Below are positions 16,647-24,647 of a stretch of 63,012 bases of DNA, one piece after another. Under the pieces are notes generated by a model. That model saw nothing but the letters and a program-made list of their open reading frames with translations. It had not been told where the DNA came from and did not search any database. Position 1 is the first letter of the stretch; each line of letters starts with the position of its first letter. The stretch comes from Elusimicrobia bacterium GWA2_69_24 (lineage in GTDB: Bacteria > Elusimicrobiota > Elusimicrobia > UBA1565): positions 1-63,012 of the forward strand of contig MGTY01000117.1 in assembly GCA_001799695.1 (NCBI GenBank), written 5' to 3'. Both the position numbers and the translations under genes were made by a program.

Positions 16647-17419
16647 TCGGCGGTGATGACGTCGGCTTCGTCGGAGGCCTCGCCGGCCGCGCAGTTGACG
16701 AACGAGGCCCAGTTGTCCGCCGCGAGGAAGCCGCTGTCGCTGCAGCTCTCCGAGCAGGAGAAGATCATGCAGTAGCTCTCCCCCTGGCTTTCGCCCACGC
16801 CCGACAGGTGCGAGGACTCGTGCACCAGGGTGCGGGCTCTCGATTCGTCCGAGGACTTGAAGAAATCCGGGCAGAGCCAGACCACGGTCTGGCCGATGAC
16901 GATGAAGGCGGGGCGGGCTTCGCAGTACTTGTACTCGTCGTCCGCGGGCTTGGCGCAGCGCAAAGCGGGGCTGCCCAGGGCCTTGTTCATCGAGCCCAGC
17001 GTCTCGGTGATCGTCACTCCGGTGATCTCCAGGCCCGCTCCGAAGATGGCCTTGGAGCCCTGGTTGGCGCGCTGGAGCTCGGGGGTCAGGCTGGTCGCGT
17101 CCAGGACCTTCTTGGCCGTCAGGACGCGGGCCTTGGCGCCGTTGAATTTCTTCTTCCCGTCGCCGTTGAGCGCGCGCAGGATATTCTTCTTCTGGGAGTC
17201 CGTGCAGCCCTGCAAGGCCGGGGTGGAGCGGGGGGAGGCTTCGGCTGCGGCCGCCGCCTCGGCGCCGTAGTCCCGGGCCTCGCCGACCAGGGGCGCCTCG
17301 CACTTCTCCGGGACCTTGCAGGGGTCGGCGGAGGTCTGCGGGGGAGTCCAAGGGTACTCTTGCCCGCACAGGAGCGCGGGCAGGAAGACCATGGCCAGGA
17401 GGGTGTAGAGGGCTGGCAT
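16643..17419 (-). CDS. Secreted zinc peptidase-like protein, aspzincin (M35-like) family
   Basis: 258 aa from ATG 17419, the first Met with a signal peptide (MPALYTLLAMVFLPALLCG). The C-terminal half has LVHESSHLSGVGESQGESYC: HExxH at 200-204 followed by a conserved-looking G-x-x-E and Tyr, the arrangement of deuterolysin-like or lysine-specific metallo-endopeptidases. About ten cysteines suggest a disulfide-stabilised extracytoplasmic protein. The third ligand would be an acidic residue (Glu210 here, Asp in classical aspzincins), so activity is plausible but not certain. It may act in the periplasm or be released. Confidence 0.65.
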   Translation of the reverse strand: MPALYTLLAMVFLPALLCGQEYPWTPPQTSADPCKVPEKCEAPLVGEARDYGAEAAAAAEASPRSTPALQGCTDSQKKNILRALNGDGKKKFNGAKARVLTAKKVLDATSLTPELQRANQGSKAIFGAGLEITGVTITETLGSMNKALGSPALRCAKPADDEYKYCEARPAFIVIGQTVVWLCPDFFKSSDESRARTLVHESSHLSGVGESQGESYCMIFSCSESCSDSGFLAADNWASFVNCAAGEASDEADVITAD

Positions 17420-17483
17420 AGGCGTCCGTAAGCCTATATAAGGTATAGCCCCGGAAACTTGACTTGTCAATAGGGGGGGGGGC

Positions 17484-17882
17484 TCAGCCGCCCTTGATCG
17501 TCACGAACATCCCCACCTTGGCCAGGAAACGGGGGAGGTCGATGGGTTTGATCACGTAGCCCACCGCGCCGCGCTGGAAGGCTTCGTCCACGTCCTTGCC
17601 GGTCTGATGGGCGGTGACCATGAGTACCGGGATCTTGCGGGTCTCTTCGTGGACCCGGAGCTGGGTGAGGGTCTTGAGTCCGTCCCAGTCCGGCATGCTG
17701 ATGTCGAGGAGGATGAGCCGGGGCAGTTCCGCTTGGGCGAGCTTGATCGCGGTCCGGCCGTCGTGGGCGACGATGGACTCCACGCCCGCGGTCAGAAGCA
17801 CGTCCTGGATGTAGGCGGCCACATCCGGGTCGTCGTCCACGACCAGGACCCGGTCGACCTTCGGCTTCGCGAACCAAGCCAT
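17484..17882 (-). CDS. Stand-alone response-regulator receiver (CheY-like)
   Basis: 132 aa and a complete receiver domain with no output domain. The acidic pocket is VVDDDPD (15-20), the phosphoacceptor is Asp60 in LLDISMPDWDG, the switch Thr is Thr90 in MVTAHQ and the conserved Lys is Lys112 in YVIKPID. It presumably works by protein-protein contact under a histidine kinase encoded elsewhere; no kinase is next to it. A run of G bases separates its stop from the promoter region of the preceding peptidase gene on the same strand. Confidence 0.92.
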   Translation of the reverse strand: MAWFAKPKVDRVLVVDDDPDVAAYIQDVLLTAGVESIVAHDGRTAIKLAQAELPRLILLDISMPDWDGLKTLTQLRVHEETRKIPVLMVTAHQTGKDVDEAFQRGAVGYVIKPIDLPRFLAKVGMFVTIKGG

Positions 17883-17931
17883 GATGCCCTCCCCCTCCGG
17901 AGATGATAGCTAATGCGGTAAGCTATCCGCG

Positions 17932-18229
17932 ATGAAGAGGTGCCTGCCGGCGGCGTGCGTCGTGGTCCTGGCCCTGTGCCCGCGGGCGCAGGCCGCGGCG
18001 CGGGGTCCTGGGCCGCTTCGCGGCGGCCCCGACCGCGCCTCCGGGTGAGGAGGGCTTCCTGCGCGGGCTCGTGGACCGCAGTCTCGTCTCCCGGACCGCC
18101 GAGGACCTGGCGGGGCGCCTGCTCAAGACCCCGCTCTCCCTGAAGGTCGTGTTCGCGCCCGCCGTCCATGCCGGCCAGCCCGGCCGCCAGCAGCAGCGCC
18201 AGCAGACCCTGGTCCATCCAGTGTCGTGA
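17932..18229 (+). pseudogene. Possible frameshifted gene for a small exported protein
   Basis: ATG 17932 opens a perfect signal peptide (KRCLPAACVVVLALCPRAQA) but the frame ends at 18049 in low-complexity Gly/Pro/Arg. A +1 shift around 18000-18015 restores an open frame with sensible composition (EEGFLRGLVDRSLVSRTAED, then LAGRLLKTPLSLKVVF) to TGA 18227-18229. I take this as a short secreted-protein gene broken by one indel. No family is recognised. Together with the R1 element at 18251 it accounts for the 430-bp stretch without an intact gene. Confidence 0.3.
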
Positions 18230-18250
18230 GTCATAAGTCCAATTGTATTC

Positions 18251-18342
18251 GTCACCCCGGCGAAAGCCGGGGTCCAGGCGTCAGAACAGGATCGTTGAAT
18301 CCGTTCCACACGCCGGCTACCGGCTTTCGCCGATATGACGAC
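18251..18342. repeat. Interspersed palindromic repeat, family R1
   Basis: GTCACCCCGGCGAAAGCCGG at the left and the degenerate inverted end CCGGCTTTCGCCGATATGAC at the right. The right arm encodes the last residues and stop of the minus-strand gene at 18317. Confidence 0.75.
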
Positions 18343-18865
18343 TTTTCAAATGTAAAGAAGCGTTGGGGACACTACACTCGGCGGCCCGGACCTTGGCGAT
18401 GGCCCGGTCGGTGTACTCCCGCACCTCGGGGATGATGGTCCAGAGGAACTCGTAGCCGCGCATGTTGTTGTACTCGAAGGCCTGCTCCGAGCTCTGCTCC
18501 ACGGGACCGATGAGCGACTTGACCGTCGCCAGCTTCTTGAGCGCGGCGGCCTTGGCCGCGGGGGTGGAGAGGTCCGCGCAGGCCTTGGCCGCGTCGTCCA
18601 TCGCGGTTTGGATCGCCTGCAGCCGCGCGGCGAAGGTCTTGCGCACCTCGCTGTTCGCCGGCGGGAACGCCAGGGGGATGCTGAACACGTCGATGTCCGC
18701 CCGCATGAGGATGAGCAGGCTCTTGAGGGGGAGCCGGTCCGCGGACTGGATCAGCGGGGCGCCCTCCACCACGGGGACGTCGTTCGTCCCGACCGCCGCT
18801 TCTTGAGCCATGCCCGGGAGCGCCGCCAGCAGCAGGGCCGCGGCCGACAACCATAGCTTCTTCAT
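18317..18865 (-). CDS. Secreted helical protein of unknown function
   Basis: 182 aa from ATG 18865, preceded by AGGAGG 8 bases upstream. A signal peptide covers residues 1-20 (KKLWLSAAALLLAALPGMAQ). The mature part is mostly helical with a conserved-looking core (LLILMRADIDVFSIPLAFPP, then EYNNMRGYEFLWTIIPEVRE). The final ~11 residues are encoded inside the R1 element, so the natural C-terminus has been replaced or extended by the repeat. No family is recognised. It is probably periplasmic. Confidence 0.6.
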   Translation of the reverse strand: MKKLWLSAAALLLAALPGMAQEAAVGTNDVPVVEGAPLIQSADRLPLKSLLILMRADIDVFSIPLAFPPANSEVRKTFAARLQAIQTAMDDAAKACADLSTPAAKAAALKKLATVKSLIGPVEQSSEQAFEYNNMRGYEFLWTIIPEVREYTDRAIAKVRAAECSVPNASLHLKSRHIGESR

Positions 18866-19011
18866 GGGTGAGCCTCCTATCGCCTTCATGCCTCCATTGT
18901 AGCGGCCCCGGCCGGGGCGGGCATGAGGCGACCGGCCTCGGCGCGGGAGGTAAACGGTCTATGCCGGGAGGAAGGGCGGCGGGGGCGATTCGGTTGCAGG
19001 GTCTGCAACCA

Positions 19012-19881
19012 TCAGAAGTCCTTGAGCTTGCGCGCCCGGGCCTCGACCAGGAAGAAGCCCGTCCCCGGCCCCGCGCCGTGCGTGGAGTTGGCGATCGCCC
19101 CTTCCACGGTCTCGGCGAGGGCGGCGGCGTAGCCGCGCATGGCGCCTTCGTCCGCGCGGACCAGCTCCACCCGGGTCATGAGCTCCTTGCCCGTCCGGGC
19201 CGCGGCCCGCTCCCAGAACGACTGCACCCGCTCCAGGGCGGGGAGCATCCCCTGCAGGCGCCCGGGGAAGGTGAAGACCTTCCCCTCGTAGCGGCTGCGC
19301 CAGCGGCCGTTGGGGGAGCGGCGGGCCAGCTTGGCGTGCGCCAGGCGCGGCAGGGCCTTGCGCACGGCGGCCAGGGGCAGGGCCAGGTCCGCGGCCAGCT
19401 TCTCGGCGGTCCAGCTCCCGCCCTGCGCGCACAGGGCCTCCGAGCACCAGTAGGCGGCCTCGTCGGAGGCCACGGCCTGGAACTGCTCGGGGGTCATGTG
19501 GACCATGTGCTGGGCTTTCATCCAGCGCAGGGCCTCCTGTCCGGCGGGCGCCGGACGCGGCGCCGGCGCGGCCAACAGCGGCCCCGCGACCGTCTCGAAG
19601 GCCCGTTCGGTCCCCAGGAGGCTCTTCAGGTACGCGGTCAGGAAATCGCGGCAGCGCTTCTCGCCGGGGGAGATGCGCAGGGCCGTCAGGAGCCGGGCGA
19701 CCCAGTCGGGCCGGGGCAGGATGGTGCCCTTCTCGATGCGCAGGTAGTGCCCGAAGGTGAAGGGGAACTGCCGCCGGCCGCCGTTGCCGTGGTAGAACTG
19801 GTAGGCGGAGCGGAACCCCGCCTCCAGGCGGAGCTTGCCCAGGGCCGCGCAGAACAGCGACTTCGTGGATGGTTCAGTCAT
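19012..19881 (-). CDS. HTH transcriptional regulator-like protein (XRE N-terminus, winged-helix middle)
   Basis: 289 aa. Residues about 8-70 look like an XRE-type helix-turn-helix (AALGKLRLEAGFRSAYQFYH, then HYLRIEKGTILPRPDWVARL). After a linker, residues about 140-190 form a winged-helix-like unit (WTAEKLAADLALPLAAVRKA, then LPRLAHAKLARRS), followed by a C-terminal domain that may sense a ligand or dimerise. The plan resembles the TIGR02147/DUF4423 group of regulators, but I cannot confirm membership by eye. It follows the CYTH gene and overlaps it by 8 bases, so the two are probably co-expressed. Confidence 0.5.
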   Translation of the reverse strand: MTEPSTKSLFCAALGKLRLEAGFRSAYQFYHGNGGRRQFPFTFGHYLRIEKGTILPRPDWVARLLTALRISPGEKRCRDFLTAYLKSLLGTERAFETVAGPLLAAPAPRPAPAGQEALRWMKAQHMVHMTPEQFQAVASDEAAYWCSEALCAQGGSWTAEKLAADLALPLAAVRKALPRLAHAKLARRSPNGRWRSRYEGKVFTFPGRLQGMLPALERVQSFWERAAARTGKELMTRVELVRADEGAMRGYAAALAETVEGAIANSTHGAGPGTGFFLVEARARKLKDF

Positions 19882-20533
19882 GGGAGTATTGCAGGAACCT
19901 CCGTAGCTTGCTCAGGGGCTGCTGCTGGAAGCGCACGCCCAGAGCTTCCAGCTTGGCGGCCGCGTGACCGCGGGCGCGCTCGGCGGACTCGATTTTCGGG
20001 AACTCGATCTCCAGCTCGTACTCCACGCGGCCGCGGGGGAAATCCGTCCGGTCCACCTCCCACACCGTCCGGCGTCCCTCCAGGGCGACTTCGAACACGC
20101 AGCGGAAGTTCGTAAACGAACCGATGGGCTTGAGCCGGCGCAAGCCCGGCGCCAGGCCGCGCAGGGCGCGGACGGGTTCGAGGTCGAGCCCGAGCAGGGC
20201 GTGCGGGTCCGCGGTGAGCTCGCGTCCGTCCACCGGGTCCAGGGGGCACTCGATCTCGGAGCGGGCGAACACCCCGTCCTTGGCCTGCTCGCCGTGCTTG
20301 AGGGTCAGGAAGAGCGCCTCCCGCGGCCAGGCCTTGGCCCGGAACACGCGCTCCCGGCGGACCCGCAGCGACGCGCCGAGGCGGCGCAGCTCCCCGCCCG
20401 GGCCTTCGAAGAAGAGGTTCTCCTGGACGCGGGTCTCCGCCGGCGGGGCCAGTCGCCGCAGGAGGAGATGCCAGTCCTCCCGCGTCGGCAGCCCCAGCTT
20501 CAGCTCGATCTCGGAGCCGCCGGCGGAGGCCAT
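19874..20533 (-). CDS. CYTH-domain protein (triphosphate tunnel metalloenzyme)
   Basis: 219 aa covering a single CYTH domain. The signature ExExK is present as EIELKLGL at residues 8-15. Basic and acidic strands characteristic of the tunnel follow (RVQENLFFEGPG, LRVRRER, FLTLKHGEQAKDGVFARSE, WEVDRTDFPRGRVEYELEIE). The family hydrolyses inorganic triphosphate or related polyphosphates, or acts as a class IV adenylate cyclase or thiamine-triphosphatase; the substrate cannot be read from sequence. It is cytoplasmic and overlaps the regulator at 19012 by 8 bases. Confidence 0.85.
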   Translation of the reverse strand: MASAGGSEIELKLGLPTREDWHLLLRRLAPPAETRVQENLFFEGPGGELRRLGASLRVRRERVFRAKAWPREALFLTLKHGEQAKDGVFARSEIECPLDPVDGRELTADPHALLGLDLEPVRALRGLAPGLRRLKPIGSFTNFRCVFEVALEGRRTVWEVDRTDFPRGRVEYELEIEFPKIESAERARGHAAAKLEALGVRFQQQPLSKLRRFLQYSHD

Positions 20534-20542
20534 CGCGCGCGT

Positions 20543-21052
20543 TCAGTCGATGCGGCGGAACTTGGCGGCGGGAGCCTTGCAGATCGGGCACTTCTCGGGA
20601 GCCCGGCCCAGTTCGAGGTGTCCGCACACCGGGCAGAGGTAGACCTCGGCCGCTTCCAGGTCATGGCCGGCCTTGAGCCCGGAGAGGGCCCGGGAGTAGA
20701 GCTTGGCGTGGACCTCTTCCGCCTGCACCGCATAGGCGAACATGGTCCGGGCCTTGTGGTTCTCTTTCGTGGCCTGCTCCAGCATGGGCGGGTACATCTT
20801 CGTGAATTCGTAGGTCTCGCCCCCGATCGCGTCCTCGAGGTTCTGCAGGGTGCCGCGCACGCCGCCCATGGCGTCCAGGTGGGCGTGGGCGTGGATGGTC
20901 TCGGCCTCGGCCGCGGCGCGGAAAAGGCGGGCGATCTTGGGATAGCCCTCGGTATCCGCCTTCTGGGCGTAGGCGAGGTACTTCCGGTTGGCCTGGCTTT
21001 CTCCGGCGAAGGCGGTCTTGAGGTCGTCGAGCGTGGCTGCGGCGGTGGTCAT
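20543..21052 (-). CDS. Rubrerythrin
   Basis: 169 aa from ATG 21052, with an AGGAGG ribosome-binding site. The N-terminal ferritin-like four-helix bundle carries the di-iron ligands in AFAGESQANRKYLAYAQKA and AEAETIHAHAH, then ENHKARTMFAYAVQAEEVHA. The C-terminal rubredoxin-like domain has CPVCGHLELG and CPICKAP, two CxxC pairs that bind one iron. Rubrerythrins reduce hydrogen peroxide, typically in anaerobes or microaerophiles, which suggests low-oxygen tolerance for the host. It lies 9 bases upstream of the CYTH gene on the same strand, so the CYTH and regulator genes may share its transcript. Confidence 0.93.
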   Translation of the reverse strand: MTTAAATLDDLKTAFAGESQANRKYLAYAQKADTEGYPKIARLFRAAAEAETIHAHAHLDAMGGVRGTLQNLEDAIGGETYEFTKMYPPMLEQATKENHKARTMFAYAVQAEEVHAKLYSRALSGLKAGHDLEAAEVYLCPVCGHLELGRAPEKCPICKAPAAKFRRID

Positions 21053-21151
21053 GTTTCGGTCCTCCTGGTTGAGCTCCCCCTGCGGGGATAGGCTATGAAA
21101 TCTCGCGTTGCCGCGCCAGATGACGGCGCGGGGAGCTGGCGCACCCACTTT

Positions 21152-21216
21152 GTCATTCCGGCGAAAGCCGGAATCCAGAAACAGCTGTTCTGGACCCCGG
21201 TCAAGCCCAGGGTGAC
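21152..21216. repeat. Interspersed palindromic repeat, family R1
   Basis: GTCATTCCGGCGAAAGCCGG followed by AATCCAG and ending near GGGTGAC. It sits in the gap between udk and rubrerythrin, 8 bases beyond the udk stop. Confidence 0.75.
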
Positions 21217-21224
21217 GTACTGCA

Positions 21225-21872
21225 CTAGCGCAGATAATCGCGCACGATGCGCACCAGGCCCTCGGTGGCCTTCTCGGGGATCTCCTCCCCGGACCAGTCG
21301 ATGGAGAAGTGCGCGTTCTTCTGCGTGGGCCGGACATGGGTCTCGTACATAGGCAGGACCGAGCTCAGGATCTGGTGCTTGGAGCCCTCCACGTCCCGGC
21401 CGCGCTCGGTGATGTCGCGCTGCATGCGCCGCAGGACCGCGGTCGCGATGTCGGTGGCGATGAAGATCTTGTAGTCGTAGAGGCCGAGGAGCTCCCGGGA
21501 GCGCAGGGCGTACAGGCCCTCGACGATGATGAGGGGGGTCGCGGCGTGCGGCTCGGTCTCCGGGGCCCGCGTGTAGACCTTGAAGTCGTAGATGGGCTGG
21601 GCGATGGTCTCGCCCGCGCACAGGCGCTTGAGGTGGTCGTAGGCCAAGTGCAGGTCAAGCGCGTCGGGATGGTCGAAATTGTAGGCCTTGCGCTTGATGA
21701 GCGACAGGTGGTCCAGGGGGCGGTAGTAGTTGTCGAGGGAGAATATCTGTCCGGCGATGCCGCTCATGCGGCATTCCTCGAGGACGCTCCGCGAGAAGGT
21801 GGTCTTGCCCGAGCCGGAGCCCCCGGCGATGCCCACCAGGAAACGCTTGCCCTTCTTGTGCGCGGCGTTCAT
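21225..21872 (-). CDS. udk: Uridine kinase
   Basis: 215 aa from ATG 21872, the family's usual length. Walker A is GIAGGSGSGKTT near residue 14. It is followed by SLDNYYRPLDHLS, YNFDHPDALD, QPIYDFKVYTR and the IIVEGLYALRS strand, all typical of bacterial uridine/cytidine kinases. The enzyme phosphorylates uridine and cytidine with NTP in pyrimidine salvage. It diverges from the release-factor-like gene with a 36-base gap, and its 3' end abuts an R1 repeat. Confidence 0.9.
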   Translation of the reverse strand: MNAAHKKGKRFLVGIAGGSGSGKTTFSRSVLEECRMSGIAGQIFSLDNYYRPLDHLSLIKRKAYNFDHPDALDLHLAYDHLKRLCAGETIAQPIYDFKVYTRAPETEPHAATPLIIVEGLYALRSRELLGLYDYKIFIATDIATAVLRRMQRDITERGRDVEGSKHQILSSVLPMYETHVRPTQKNAHFSIDWSGEEIPEKATEGLVRIVRDYLR

Positions 21873-21908
21873 TGGCTCATTGTAGGAAGAATTCGCTAAC
21901 ATACGCCA

Positions 21909-23012
21909 ATGAGGCTCGACCTGGACTGGGGAGTGAGTCCCGCCAAGGCGGAAGAGCTGGTCGCCCGGCTGCGGCGGCTCGGCATCGACCCCGCGCTCAT
22001 CGCGGAAGGCTTCACGGCCGGCGGCGGCAAGGGGGGGCAGAAGGTCAACAAGAGCGCCAACTGCGTCCAGCTCAGCTACCCGCCGCTCGCGCTCCGGGTC
22101 CGCTGCCAGCGCGAGCGCAGCCTGCAGCTCAACCGCTTCCTGGCCCTGCGCGAGCTCGCGGACCGCATCGAGCTGGCCGTCTCGCCCGGGACCTCCCGCC
22201 GGCTCCAGGACATGGAGCGCCTGCGCCGCCGTAAGTCCCGCCGCAAGGCGCGCTCCCGCGCCAAGCGGGCGGCCGCCGACCTGACGCTCCCGCTCATCCT
22301 CCTGGCCGCGCTGCTGGCGGCCCCCGGGTCCGCCCAGGGCCCCGCGCCGGACGACGACGAGCAGTCCTCCTCCGTTTCGGTCGAGCCGGCCGAGGGGCTG
22401 GAGGCGGCGCCTCCGTCCGCCCCGTCCCGGGCCGCCCCCCCGGTCGAGCCGGTGGAAGGGTCGCAAGAGGCGCCCCCGCCCTCCCGGCCCCGGGCGGGCT
22501 CGCGCAAGGGGAAGAAGAAACCTTCCGCGGCCCCGGGGCTCGTCTACGGCCGTGAGATGAGCGGCAAGAAGGTCTCGGTACGGCCCGGGCAGGTCTTCGT
22601 CGTGCAGCTGGCCGGCGACCCCGCGGGCGGCGCGGCCTGGGTCCTCTCCCGGCTCGACGGCATCGCCCTCGACCCCGTGGGCGAGGTGGAATTCCATCCG
22701 GACAGGGTGAAGCCGGGAGTCCCCCGCACCGGCGGCATGTTCACCGCGGGCTTCCGGGCCATGAAGGCCGGGGAGGCCTTGATCGAGATGGAGGCCCGGC
22801 GCCCCGGCGAGCGCATCGCGCCGGAGATGCTCTTCAGCCTGAAGGTCTCGGTCATGAAGCCGCCCAAGGCGAAGGGCAAGGGCAAGGCGAAGCCCAAGGC
22901 CGAGGCGGGCCCGGACGGCGAGGACGACGGCGCCGCGGGGCTCCGGCCTCTCGGCGACGAGACGCCCGCTGAGGAGCCCCCGGCCGAAGGCGACGGCGAA
23001 TCCCCACCTTGA
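21909..23012 (+). CDS. Release-factor-like (GGQ) domain fused in frame to an exported chagasin-like (I42) domain
   Basis: 367 aa. Residues 1-120 form an RF-1-like peptidyl-tRNA hydrolase domain with GGGKGGQKVNKSANCVQL (GGQ at 42-44) and a basic tail, as in small ArfB-like proteins. Residues about 124-143 (DLTLPLILLAALLAAPGSAQ) look like a signal peptide core, followed by an acidic, Pro-rich linker (145-215). Residues about 217-315 (VSVRPGQVFVVQLAGDPAGG, then FTAGFRAMKAGEALIEM) match the chagasin/I42 cysteine-protease inhibitor fold. A Lys/Pro/acidic tail follows. An internal ATG (codon 102, base 22212) would yield a separately exported inhibitor. There is no stop between the halves, so either this is a real fusion or a stop was lost between overlapping genes. 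Confidence 0.65.
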   Translation: MRLDLDWGVSPAKAEELVARLRRLGIDPALIAEGFTAGGGKGGQKVNKSANCVQLSYPPLALRVRCQRERSLQLNRFLALRELADRIELAVSPGTSRRLQDMERLRRRKSRRKARSRAKRAAADLTLPLILLAALLAAPGSAQGPAPDDDEQSSSVSVEPAEGLEAAPPSAPSRAAPPVEPVEGSQEAPPPSRPRAGSRKGKKKPSAAPGLVYGREMSGKKVSVRPGQVFVVQLAGDPAGGAAWVLSRLDGIALDPVGEVEFHPDRVKPGVPRTGGMFTAGFRAMKAGEALIEMEARRPGERIAPEMLFSLKVSVMKPPKAKGKGKAKPKAEAGPDGEDDGAAGLRPLGDETPAEEPPAEGDGESPP

Positions 23013-23060
23013 CCCCCCCAAGAATCGGGGGAGGTCCGGCGAAGCCGGGGAGGGGGATTG
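23011..23060. repeat. GC-rich hairpin repeat, family R2 (variant)
   Basis: CCCCCCAAGAATCGGGGGAGG followed by a second arm GCCGGGGAGGGGGATT. It starts at the stop codon of the upstream gene. Related C-run/G-run hairpins occur at 37631, 38461 and 42319. It could also act as a transcription barrier. Confidence 0.5.
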
Positions 23061-23099
23061 AAATCGCGGAGTCTTGGGGCTACCCTTGGGGGTACCCCT

Positions 23100-24395
23100 A
23101 TGAAGGCCGTTTCCGGCGGTTTCATCCTGTCCTTCCTTCTCTGCGGCTCCGCGGCGACGCAGGACTTCGGCCTCGACAAGCTCGTCAGGATGCAGCGGCG
23201 GGACCAGCCCTCCAACGAGCAGAACGCCGCGGCGGCGCAGCTACTCGAGAAGCAGGGCGAGAAGATCCGGGCCGAGTATCCCGAGGGCAGTCCCGTCCGC
23301 GAGCGCCAGCTCGCCGACGTCAACCAGCGCATGGACCATCTCGGCTCCTGCCGCTGGGGTCCTTGGAGCCAGGACTCCAACCCGGACGCGAGCCTGGGCG
23401 TCGAGAGCATGATCGGCGTGGGCGCCATGAACGCCATCATGAACTACGGCAGCGGCAAGACCGACCGCACCGCCAATTCCGGCATGATCCGCTACATGGC
23501 GGACTCGCTGGCGGCCGACTGCTCGCTCTACCGGGCCGCCTTCCTGTTCTATAAGGACCTCAAGGAAGTGGACCTGCTCCAGCGGGCGGCTCCCGGCTCG
23601 GCGGCCGGGGCCGACATCGGCTCGCGGGCGGGCGTGGACCTGCTGGCTTTGTCCAAGCGCGCCGTGGCCCGCGTCCTCTACGGGGGCAACAACTACCTGG
23701 CGCTCAAGGTCCTGGCGCTCTACGGCCACGACAACCGGTTCAACTACCTGACCCCGCAGGCCGGAGCCAAGGCGGAGTACTGCCAGATCGCCGCCCTGGA
23801 CGCGCTCAAGCCCAACGCGAACTCGACGCTCTACCTCAACGGCGCCCTGGGCAAGTCCTACAGCGCCGACACGGTCCGCCGGGCTGCGGAGATGCAGAAG
23901 GAATGCGCCGACGCGGCGCAGGGCCGGCCCGTGGAGCGGGAGATGTGCGGGGAGTACACCCGGTACCAGGCCGACTATTACCACGTGGCGGCCTCGGCTT
24001 TTCTGCACTGCGCGGCCAAGGCGCACGCGATCCCGGTGGGCCAGGACCTCCAGCGGGCCGCCTACCTGGCCAAGATCCGGGAATACAAGCTGGCCCGCTT
24101 CGATGAAGAGGTCGGGATGGGGCTCAAGGAGTCCGGGCACACCCGCGCCGTGGAGCTGACGGCCCGGGGCTGGCTGCGCTTCAAGGCAGGCGCCGACCCG
24201 GCCGACGGCGAGTGGGACGCCTGGTGCCGTGAGCTCAAGTGCGGCGCGGGCGACGTCCGGCTGGCCAAGGCCATCCTCGCGCGCTACAAGTTCGACATCG
24301 AGTTCCGGCAGATGCAGCACCGCCTGGGCATGGAGATCGCCGACGAGAACTGCGCGGGAGCCTCCCCGGCGCACCCGCTGTCCTGCGCGCAGTGA
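23100..24395 (+). CDS. Secreted Cys-containing helical protein of unknown function
   Basis: 431 aa from ATG 23100, the Met that starts a signal peptide (KAVSGGFILSFLLCGSAATQ); a further upstream start would prepend non-signal sequence. The mature chain is largely alpha-helical with many short Ala-rich helices, reminiscent of Sel1/TPR solenoids but without a clear consensus. It contains ten or so cysteines, fitting a periplasmic or extracellular location. No catalytic motif or family is recognised. It lies just upstream of the peptide/radical-SAM operon, with a promoter in between, so it is probably a separate transcription unit. Confidence 0.6.
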   Translation: MKAVSGGFILSFLLCGSAATQDFGLDKLVRMQRRDQPSNEQNAAAAQLLEKQGEKIRAEYPEGSPVRERQLADVNQRMDHLGSCRWGPWSQDSNPDASLGVESMIGVGAMNAIMNYGSGKTDRTANSGMIRYMADSLAADCSLYRAAFLFYKDLKEVDLLQRAAPGSAAGADIGSRAGVDLLALSKRAVARVLYGGNNYLALKVLALYGHDNRFNYLTPQAGAKAEYCQIAALDALKPNANSTLYLNGALGKSYSADTVRRAAEMQKECADAAQGRPVEREMCGEYTRYQADYYHVAASAFLHCAAKAHAIPVGQDLQRAAYLAKIREYKLARFDEEVGMGLKESGHTRAVELTARGWLRFKAGADPADGEWDAWCRELKCGAGDVRLAKAILARYKFDIEFRQMQHRLGMEIADENCAGASPAHPLSCAQ

Positions 24396-24416
24396 ACCCG
24401 CATTCTAAAGTTCGGC

Positions 24417-24445
24417 TTGCTATTTTTCTTCCCCCATGAGATAAT
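24417..24445 (+). promoter_or_regulatory. Sigma-70-like promoter of the peptide/radical-SAM operon
   Basis: TTGCTA (24417-24422), a 17-base spacer, GATAAT (24440-24445). Transcription would start near 24452. A strong ribosome-binding site, GGAGGT at 24471-24476, precedes the ATG at 24480. Confidence 0.55.
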
Positions 24446-24479
24446 GACCCAAGGCACGACATCCGGCCTTGGAGGTCTC

Positions 24480-24581
24480 ATGGCGAAGGCGAAGGCAAAG
24501 AAGAAGGTCAAGAAGGTCATCAAGAAGAAGAAGGGCACCAAGAAGCGCGCGGTGCGGCCTTATTACCTCGAGAATCCCTAG
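24480..24581 (+). CDS. 33-aa Lys-rich peptide, candidate RiPP precursor
   Basis: A 34-codon frame with a strong Shine-Dalgarno and a near-consensus promoter. Residues 1-22 are almost entirely Lys, Ala and Val (15 Lys) and would be the leader-like part. The C-terminus is different in character, AVRPYYLENP, with two adjacent Tyr, Leu, Glu, Asn and Pro, offering residues that radical SAM enzymes modify. It is encoded directly ahead of a radical SAM/SPASM enzyme, a metallopeptidase and a transporter. This is an inference from context; I know no characterised family with this sequence. Alternatives are a small nucleic-acid-binding basic protein or a regulatory leader peptide. Confidence 0.55.
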   Translation: MAKAKAKKKVKKVIKKKKGTKKRAVRPYYLENP

Positions 24582-24593
24582 ACCGACAGGGTC

Positions 24594-24646
24594 GACGTCC
24601 CCCCCGAAGCGCTCGCCGCAAGGCCGCCGAGGGGGGGTCTTCTTTT
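24594..24646 (+). terminator. Terminator-like hairpin between peptide and radical SAM gene
   Basis: A run of seven C (24599-24605) can pair with seven G (24631-24637), extended by GAC/GTC, and is followed at once by the T-rich tract TCTTCTTTT (24638-24646). The radical SAM ATG (24648) follows directly. This is the layout of an intrinsic terminator or attenuator that would let the peptide be made in excess over its maturase. Confidence 0.55.
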
Positions 24647-24647
24647 A

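Noticed and set aside
24480-24581. Reading the 33-aa peptide as a ribosomal or histone-like protein
   Set aside because: No match to known small ribosomal proteins; the distinct YYLENP tail and the downstream radical SAM gene fit a precursor better. The alternative cannot be excluded.
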